A stretch of DNA of 11,638 nucleotides, from positions 60,001-71,638 of the forward strand of contig MPNW01000387.1 in assembly GCA_011800805.1 (NCBI GenBank), written 5' to 3'. Below the pieces are notes generated by a model that did not search any database, had not been told where the DNA came from, and was given only the letters and a program-made list of their open reading frames with translations. The translations under genes and the position numbers were made by a program. Positions 7,397-11,638 of the stretch are shown here, piece by piece (the first letter of the stretch is position 1; the number at the start of each line of letters is the position of its first letter). Source of the DNA: Hirudo medicinalis (taxonomy: Eukaryota > Annelida > Clitellata > Hirudinida > Hirudinidae).

Positions 7397-7548
7397 ATCA
7401 AAACAGTACTAATACACAAAGCAGTGATATACTCAGGCATACAACTGTTCGATGTGAACGAAGATGGGTTACTGGATTTGGTGTTAGCAGTTTCATCCAT
7501 CGTATGTGAAATTTGGGTCTACGAGATTCTCAGTGCATCAAATTTCAG
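7397..7548 (+). CDS. Exon D: FG-GAP/VCBS repeat with an acidic loop
   Basis: A strong acceptor (CCGTTTCAG) and the donor AATTTCAG|GTGATA enclose 152 nt, starting in phase 0 and ending with AG, which the T at 9019 completes to Ser. The peptide reads IKTVLIHKAVIYSGIQLFDV, then NEDGLLDLVLAVSS and EIWVYEILSASNF. DVNEDGLLDL is the D-x-D/N-x-D-G-x-x-D calcium-binding-type loop that starts an FG-GAP/VCBS blade, with a hydrophobic strand after it. Proteins with such blades are usually extracellular or lumenal propellers; that placement is family knowledge. An earlier donor (ATC|GTATGT at 7502) is strong by sequence but would not meet the phase of exon E. Confidence 0.75.
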
Positions 7549-7692
7549 GTGATATTTAAATTTATTATCACGAATTATACTTATTAGGTAAAATAATGTA
7601 ATGTTATAATTAATAGAAGATGACAATATTTCCATGCATTATTATGTTTATAGAATCTAACAGAATTAAGCAATCCTCCTTCTATATCACTC

Positions 7693-7866
7693 CAGTGGCG
7701 TAGCAAGGGAGGGGCGGCCCGGACACCTAGGAGGGCCACCAAAGTATTAGGGGCACCAAAATTGGATACCAAATTAATAATGTTAAAGGGGCACAAAATT
7801 ATCAGTTTCCGAATGGAAAATTTTTCAACATCACCGCGGATGGCGAAACCCCTAGCTACGACTCTG
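7693..7866. mobile_element. 174-bp hAT-like MITE
   Basis: The left end CAGTGGCGTAGCAAGGGAGG and the right end, read on the minus strand as CAGAGTCGTAGCTAGGGG, form imperfect terminal inverted repeats of the common hAT type (CAG..G.CGTAGCTAGGG). The flanks TATCACTC (7685-7692) and TCTCTCTC (7867-7874) match at 6 of 8 bases, as an aged 8-bp target duplication might, though the right side is a TC run and the match could be chance. There is no coding capacity; the minus-strand open frame 7584-7796 runs across its border and is a shadow. It lies in the long intron between exons D and E. Confidence 0.6.
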
Positions 7867-8475
7867 TCTCTCTCTTTCTCTCCTTTGACTAATCAATCCT
7901 TGAACAATTTCTTTATTTCATCAAAACGTTGAAAAACAATTACTTGAAATGATGGTCATTTCATTTGACTGTAAATATTATATCAGTCAATAGACTGGCT
8001 AGTGGATCAGCGTTACTAGTGGCCGGTGTTAATATTTATCATCTTGGGGTTCTGTTAGTACGAGAACAATTTTTCCATTGGCCAGTTTAAAAATGTGTTT
8101 TAATTCTGCTCAATAAAATTCTTAAATTTATTTAATTAAATTTTAGAAATCCTATTAATTACAAATTGCACAAGTTGGCAACAAACCTCAAAGGAGAGTC
8201 ACGAATGTGTCCAGAAATCTTGAAAGCGTTCGTTCCTGTCGCAGGGTTATAATTAATTAATTCTTAATAAAGTGACTATATTTCTTATTTACAATTTACT
8301 AAATTTACTTACAATTTAACTAAATATGTTCTGATTTCATGTTACATTTTTTTATTGGGTAAAAATAGATAGCAGAAGCTGGCAATCTTAACGATAATGA
8401 TTCCAAGTTTGATTATATGTTTCCCAGACAGTAATGGATATTTAAAAAATTTGAAAATGAATCAAGGCCCCCAGA
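7867..8475. other. AT-rich intron between two hAT-like ends
   Basis: A TC-rich run (7867-7885) is followed by AT-rich DNA without exons. It may be the inner part of a larger non-autonomous hAT copy whose ends are at 7693 and 8487, into which, or next to which, the right end at 7866 was added. Confidence 0.35.
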
Positions 8476-8487
8476 GCTACGCCACTA
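8476..8487. repeat. Distant hAT-like terminal inverted repeat
   Basis: GCTACGCCACTA is the exact 11-base inverted partner (8476-8486) of AGTGGCGTAGC at 7694-7704, and both have a G/C-homopolymer just inside. Together they could bound an element of about 795 bp. The flanking 8-mers (TATCACTC and ACAAAACG) do not match, so there is no target-duplication support. Confidence 0.55.
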
Positions 8488-8552
8488 ACAAAACGGCGAA
8501 CAAAGTCTAAGGCATTGCTTTCATTGTTTTAAGAACCGAAATTCTTAAAAGG

Positions 8553-8580
8553 GAATCCCCCCCTAACCCTAATCCTACCC
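8553..8580. repeat. Short telomere-like CCCTAA run
   Basis: CCCCCCCTAACCCTAATCC holds two to three CCCTAA-like units, the animal telomere repeat on the other strand. With so few units it is most likely a chance or repeat-borne interstitial piece. Confidence 0.35.
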
Positions 8581-8744
8581 AGAATCGATAACGCAACTCA
8601 TTTTTCTCGCACAAATTCATTGTAAGAAAATTAAGGAAAAATTAAGGTTTCTTTGTCGCTTTGCAGTTTTGATCTCCGTTATGGGTCCCCTTCCAACATA
8701 CGAGCCAATATTGAAGTTGCCTAATCTTATATCTTGTATTAATG

Positions 8745-8805
8745 TCAAGTTATTGAAGCGTTGAGGGGCCTTTGACGTTAACGCTTAAAGCCGCTACAGA
8801 AATGT
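8745..8805 (+). mobile_element. Second LINE/SINE 3' tail
   Basis: GCCTTTGACGTTAACGCTTA followed by AAGCCGCTACAGAAAT matches the tail at 4097-4129 (CCCTTGACACTTACGCTTAA then GGCGCTGTATAAAT) with few changes. Upstream sequence is not recognisable, so this is a short truncated copy in the intron before exon E. Confidence 0.5.
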
Positions 8806-9018
8806 GATAGTAATGGATATTGTGATAATATGTGCAATAATATATGGTAATTATTAATTAGCCTTTAATTCAAATATACTAATAATATTTCATTTATCAA
8901 TAATTATTATTGTTGATTATTATATTTTTATTATTAACTTTAATATTATGGTGATCATTATTATTACCGTTATCGCTCTTATCGACACTAACGGAAATAT
9001 CATCAAATTCTTATATAG

Positions 9019-9302
9019 TCACGGGGGCAAGCCATGGATACTGGTCACTGGGTTGTTCTGTGAAAGTATCTATTACCTCGTGCCAGAAAGTGACATTGCC
9101 AAAAATTGGAATTACAAGGTGTTCAAGATTTCAGAAAAAAAAGTTAGACATGGCGGAATTGCTGCATTAGATTTCGACCAAGATGGCTTCATGGATTTGT
9201 TTGTGTCCATTTATGATGAGAATGTTGTAAGGGTATATTCTTTTATGGATCCAAATAAAACTACTGTCATTCATTCTCAGTCTGCTCCATCTTTAAACTA
9301 CG
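9019..9302 (+). CDS. Exon E: FG-GAP/VCBS repeat with acidic loop, last supported exon
   Basis: The acceptor TTCTTATATAG (AG at 9017-9018) opens with T, which completes AG from exon D to Ser. The peptide reads HGGKPWILVTGLFCESIYYL, then VPESDIAKNWNYKVFKI, and, after KVRHGGIAAL, DFDQDGFMDLFVSIYDENVV. DFDQDGFMD is a full D-x-D-x-D-G-x-x-D loop at the start of a blade. PWILVTG...YYLVP...NWNYKV is the pattern of extracellular propeller proteins (PW.LL.G....Y.L.P.....W.Y), from memory of such families. The proposed donor is TACG|GTATGA (9303). If it is not used, the frame adds GMIVIPFTIFLCFIVSF and stops at 9355, a hydrophobic tail like a membrane anchor. The open frame begins at 8948, but 8948-9018 is probably intron. 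Confidence 0.75.
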
Positions 9303-9540
9303 GTATGATCGTCATCCCATTTACGATTTTCTTATGTTTTATAGTTTCATTTTAGAAGCTACGTGATTTTTGTCATTTCCTCGAGCCATCATCATTAGAT
9401 ATTGCGTTGATCTGTCTATGGTGTCGGTTGTTTTCTCGAGGCCACGTCGTCTAATTCATTTCGTTACGGTTAATATTTATCAAATAAATACAATTGGCAA
9501 TTTGTTAGTAAACTAGTCTTTTTGGATAATTTTAAGCACC

Positions 9541-9714
9541 ATGGCTGATAAGGCAAGTAAAGAAGAAAGCCTCGACCAACTGTTGGACGAAAAAATGGAT
9601 GGTATGGGGGATGGGCTTAAAACTAAACTCTTACCCACACTTACTCTCATAATTATGAGTCGGATGAAGAAGATGCATTTCAGTTTACAAACATTTACCC
9701 CGACAAGAGAATAA
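9541..9714 (+). pseudogene. ORF1-like start of a LINE, frameshifted
   Basis: CACCATGG, a good Kozak context, starts MADKASKEESLDQLLDEKMD and about 37 further codons, ending at a TAA at 9712-9714. The N-terminus is acidic, charged and helix-like, as in LINE ORF1 proteins. The overlapping frame reads HNYESDEEDAFQFTNIYPDK at about 9644-9703, so a frame slip, or an internal deletion of most of ORF1, lies between. It is placed directly before the endonuclease region in the same sense. The assignment to ORF1 is inference from position and composition. Confidence 0.45.
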
Positions 9715-9715
9715 C

Positions 9716-10200
9716 TTGTTTTTGAGAAAAACTTGTCTGACACATATTGCCCCCTCCGAAATTGTCAATTTGCCAAGATTGACCCAGGAATTGTCCTTCC
9801 TTCATATAAATTACAGAAGCTTATTACATAAAGTTCATGATATCACCGCACTAAACTTCCTGAAAGCCAATATAATTGCAGTGAATGAAATGTGGTTGAA
9901 TTCTGACACTAGTGTATCCATTGTTATCCCGGATATTCCTTCACCTCGACTTGTCGATATGATGAGGGGGGTGTTGGTTTCTTTATTCATCGCACTGTTG
10001 AGTTTTCATTATTTACAGTGCCTCTTGATGTCACCTCTTTCGAATGTTTATTCGTCAAAATGAGGATTCGCCACAATACAATCACGATTGTAGTTGTTTA
10101 TTGGCCACCAAACACTAAGTTGCAAAAGTTCAATGAGGAACTCAAACTTCTGCTTGACTGGACTGTTCGATGCCAGAGCTTTGTTCTTGGAGAATTCTAG
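9716..10200 (+). pseudogene. LINE apurinic-like endonuclease domain, frameshifted (CR1/Jockey group)
   Basis: The first frame (9716-about 9970) contains LSFLHINYRSLLHKVHDI and KANIIAVNEMWLNSDTSVSI. These match the L..LHINIRSL..K and P.I....ETWL motifs of the AP-like endonuclease of CR1/L2/Jockey LINEs; Glu in NEMWL is in the place of the catalytic Glu. A +1 slip in the G run 9966-9971 moves to the second frame, which reads GGVGFFIHRTVEFSL, then TSFECLFVKM, VVYWPPNTKLQKFNEEL and SFVLGEF. In the family these are GGGVGLYI, vYRPPN and GDFN, so the conserved Asp of GDFN is Glu here. The frame stops at 10198. The copy cannot make a working enzyme. Confidence 0.82.
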
Positions 10201-10204
10201 TTTG

Positions 10205-10798
10205 GCTCGTCTTGACACCTGAAAATTTCTTAGTTCTTTTGTGGATCAATATCTCACCTTCAAACCCCATATTCAATATTTAACCAACAAAGTCTCGAAA
10301 AACATCGGAATCATTTCTCGTATTCGTCGTTCTTCATCCATAGCTATAACATCACACTAGTCATTTACGTATCCATACTTAAGTTATGTAATTTTATGTA
10401 ATTTGGTCTGGGCTTCTAATTATTCTTTTTACCTACTTCCCTACTTCAGAAAAGATATCTACGTATTGCTCTACATCAGTACCCCACAACCGTATAACTC
10501 CCATACTGACCCTTCCTTTAAAAAATTTAACATCCTGAAGGTATATCAAATTAAATGTTACTAGGCATGCATTTTTATGTACAGATTTGATTGTTGCATA
10601 TTTCCCAGCTTATTTAACAAGTTTTTTTTTGTAAAACAATCGACATCACATCGATATGCACTCCGATTCTCCCAAAAATATAAACCGCCCTTTACCAAAT
10701 CCAACAAACAACTTCACTCCATCACATGCTTAGCCAAAAATATTTTCACAGATCCCAACTACAATACTCCAGTAACCCAACTTATCTTCGTTTAAACG
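10205..10798 (+). pseudogene. LINE reverse-transcriptase C-terminal region after an internal deletion
   Basis: One frame (10205-10798) is broken only by TGA at 10220-10222 and TAG at 10358-10360 and 10562-10564, ending at TAA 10796-10798. It reads KFLSSFVDQYLTFKPHI, then YLTNKVSKNIGIISRIRR, SYVILCNLVW, HTDPSFKKFNILKVYQI and MYRFDCCIFPSLFNKFF. This is the part that follows the reverse-transcriptase palm and thumb (k.LGv.iD..LtwkpHI, SYCN.VWG, PL..KLNIL). The palm with its F/YADD motif is absent: the endonuclease end at about 10200 is joined straight to this part, a deletion of roughly the central 400 codons by family comparison. The open frame 10577-10795 is only its last segment. Confidence 0.8.
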
Positions 10799-10972
10799 TA
10801 TGTTTAAAGCATTCATTGTCGCCATCATTTCATGTCAATTTTTAAATACGGTCTGGGTAGTCCTGATCGCGGGACGTCACTCCCTTAGGACTGACCCTTG
10901 AGCCGATGGCATTTTACTTTTCTGTTAATATTTAATGTGCATAATTACTTGTTCGGCTCAATAAAAAAAAAA
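10799..10972 (+). other. 3' UTR and poly(A) tail of the LINE copy
   Basis: A GC-richer stretch (10851-10910, with CGGTCTGGGTAGTCCTGATC) is followed by AT-rich DNA and GGCTCAATAAA at 10955-10965, with the A run reaching 10972. An AATAAA signal merging into a poly(A) run marks the 3' end of a retrotransposed copy in the plus orientation. I could not find a target-site duplication. Confidence 0.65.
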
Positions 10973-11029
10973 GCTAAATCATCAGTTATATATACACTAA
11001 AGAAGTAATTGTTGAAAATATCGGTTCAA

Positions 11030-11439
11030 TATCGGTTGAACTAGAAGTGAATGTATCATATATTCTTTGAATTTTCCAGCAGTCATCAACTGAAAAGCAA
11101 TACTGAAACATGTCGCTCCATTTGATTTCGCAAAAAACGTTATTGAGACTTCTATAAGATGATTTTGTTAGGTGTTGATAGCTCTGACAATGGACTATAG
11201 CTGAGAAGATTAGGATTGAAGACTATAGTGTTGTGGTCGCTCTGAGCAATTGGAGGCATCATCTCAATTTGTGATGGAAAGCATGCATCATTCGAGAGGA
11301 GTAGATCGAGGATATTTGATTGTCGAGTTGGAGATTCAACAAATTGATGTAGTCCCGTTTCGTCTACAAAGTTGGTAAATATGTTATAAATGTCGTCATT
11401 GGGATGACCAGTTGTCCAGATTGGGAGTTCCAGTTTACT
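11030..11439 (-). pseudogene. Second LINE remnant: end of endonuclease and linker to reverse transcriptase
   Basis: On the minus strand an open frame without a start (11439 to a TAG at 11154-11152) reads KLELPIWTTGHPNDDIYN, then NFVDETGLHQFVESPTRQSN, ILDLLLSNDACF and MPPIAQSDHNTIVF. These match F...GL.Q.V..PTR....LDL...N and PLG.SDH..I, the C-terminal endonuclease motifs of CR1/L2/Jockey LINEs; the SDH motif (catalytic His) is intact. A one-base slip follows, then RSLNNVFCEIKWSDMF and SVDDCWKIQRIYDTF, the usual linker before the reverse transcriptase (D...L....W...F). It then breaks off. It lies opposite in strand to the LINE at 9541-10972, so it is a separate insertion. Confidence 0.8.
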
Positions 11440-11480
11440 AATTTTGCATTACTACATAAGTCACTAAGACATAGGATGCT

Positions 11481-11638
11481 GTTAAATGGAAATAAAAATT
11501 GTTAAAAAATTGAAGACGTTATATCGATAGAAGTTTGAAATAGTTGTTGCACAACTTTGATGACTACGTCATTCCCAATCTTGAGCAGGACGGTTGTGTT
11601 TTTCTGGCTCGTATTTACAGCAAGCTCTATACTTCTTA
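11481..11638. repeat. Dispersed repeat, copy 2 (cut by window edge)
   Basis: It aligns in the same orientation with 4722-4890 and shares the exact 22-base core at 11558-11579. On the minus strand this copy is open for about 43 codons (IELAVNTSQKNTTVLLKI and on), while copy 1 has a frame shift in the same stretch, so coding origin is possible but not shown. It adjoins the minus-strand LINE remnant and could be its upstream part; the gap of about 40 bases is unexplained. Confidence 0.8.

Noticed and set aside
7584..7796. Minus-strand open frame of 70 codons
   Set aside because: It runs across the border of the MITE, so it is chance.
9513..9743. Minus-strand Ser-rich open frame
   Set aside because: It is opposite the LINE ORF1-like start and is a shadow of it.

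Overview
The window looks like AT-rich intergenic and intronic DNA from an animal, most likely a marine invertebrate; I cannot name the species. The reasons are short exons with GT-AG borders and matching codon phases, CR1/L2/Jockey-type non-LTR retrotransposon (LINE) pieces, LINE/SINE 3' tails ending in an (AAAT)n-type run, hAT-like terminal inverted repeats, and abundant micro- and minisatellites. No bacterial features (operons, Shine-Dalgarno sites) are seen. Most long open frames are not genes: several are simple-sequence artefacts or read across splice sites.

Left part (1-3.3 kb): pieces of one gene read leftward on the minus strand. Three exons (2063-1959, 1542-1391, 428-238) join in matching phase into a helical, charged protein I do not recognise; a fourth candidate (3327-3207) may lie upstream. 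Its introns hold an 88-bp tandem repeat, a tRNA-like SINE on the minus strand, a 13-bp minisatellite organised into a 52-bp higher-order repeat, and an ATG/AAT-rich low-complexity tract.

Middle (3.3-9.3 kb): a divergently read plus-strand gene with five exon candidates (5162-5400, 6641-6841, 6915-about 7048, 7397-7548, 9019-9302). They encode an FG-GAP/VCBS-like beta-propeller protein with two acidic loops, DVNEDG and DFDQDG, that resemble calcium-binding loops. Its 5' end and its 3' end are not resolved. Introns and flanks hold two LINE 3' tails, a decayed reverse-transcriptase C-terminus, a foldback hAT-like element, and a short MITE paired with a further distant inverted repeat.

Right part (9.5-11.6 kb): a broken plus-strand LINE with an ORF1-like start, an endonuclease domain with a frameshift in a G run, an internal deletion that removes the reverse-transcriptase core, the C-terminal domain, and a poly(A) tail. 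It is followed by a minus-strand LINE endonuclease remnant and the second copy of a dispersed repeat also present at 4722-4890.

I found no undescribed defence, RNA or mobile system. The notable points are the two hidden multi-exon genes, the repeat architecture at exon borders, the internally deleted LINE, and the unassigned dispersed repeat.
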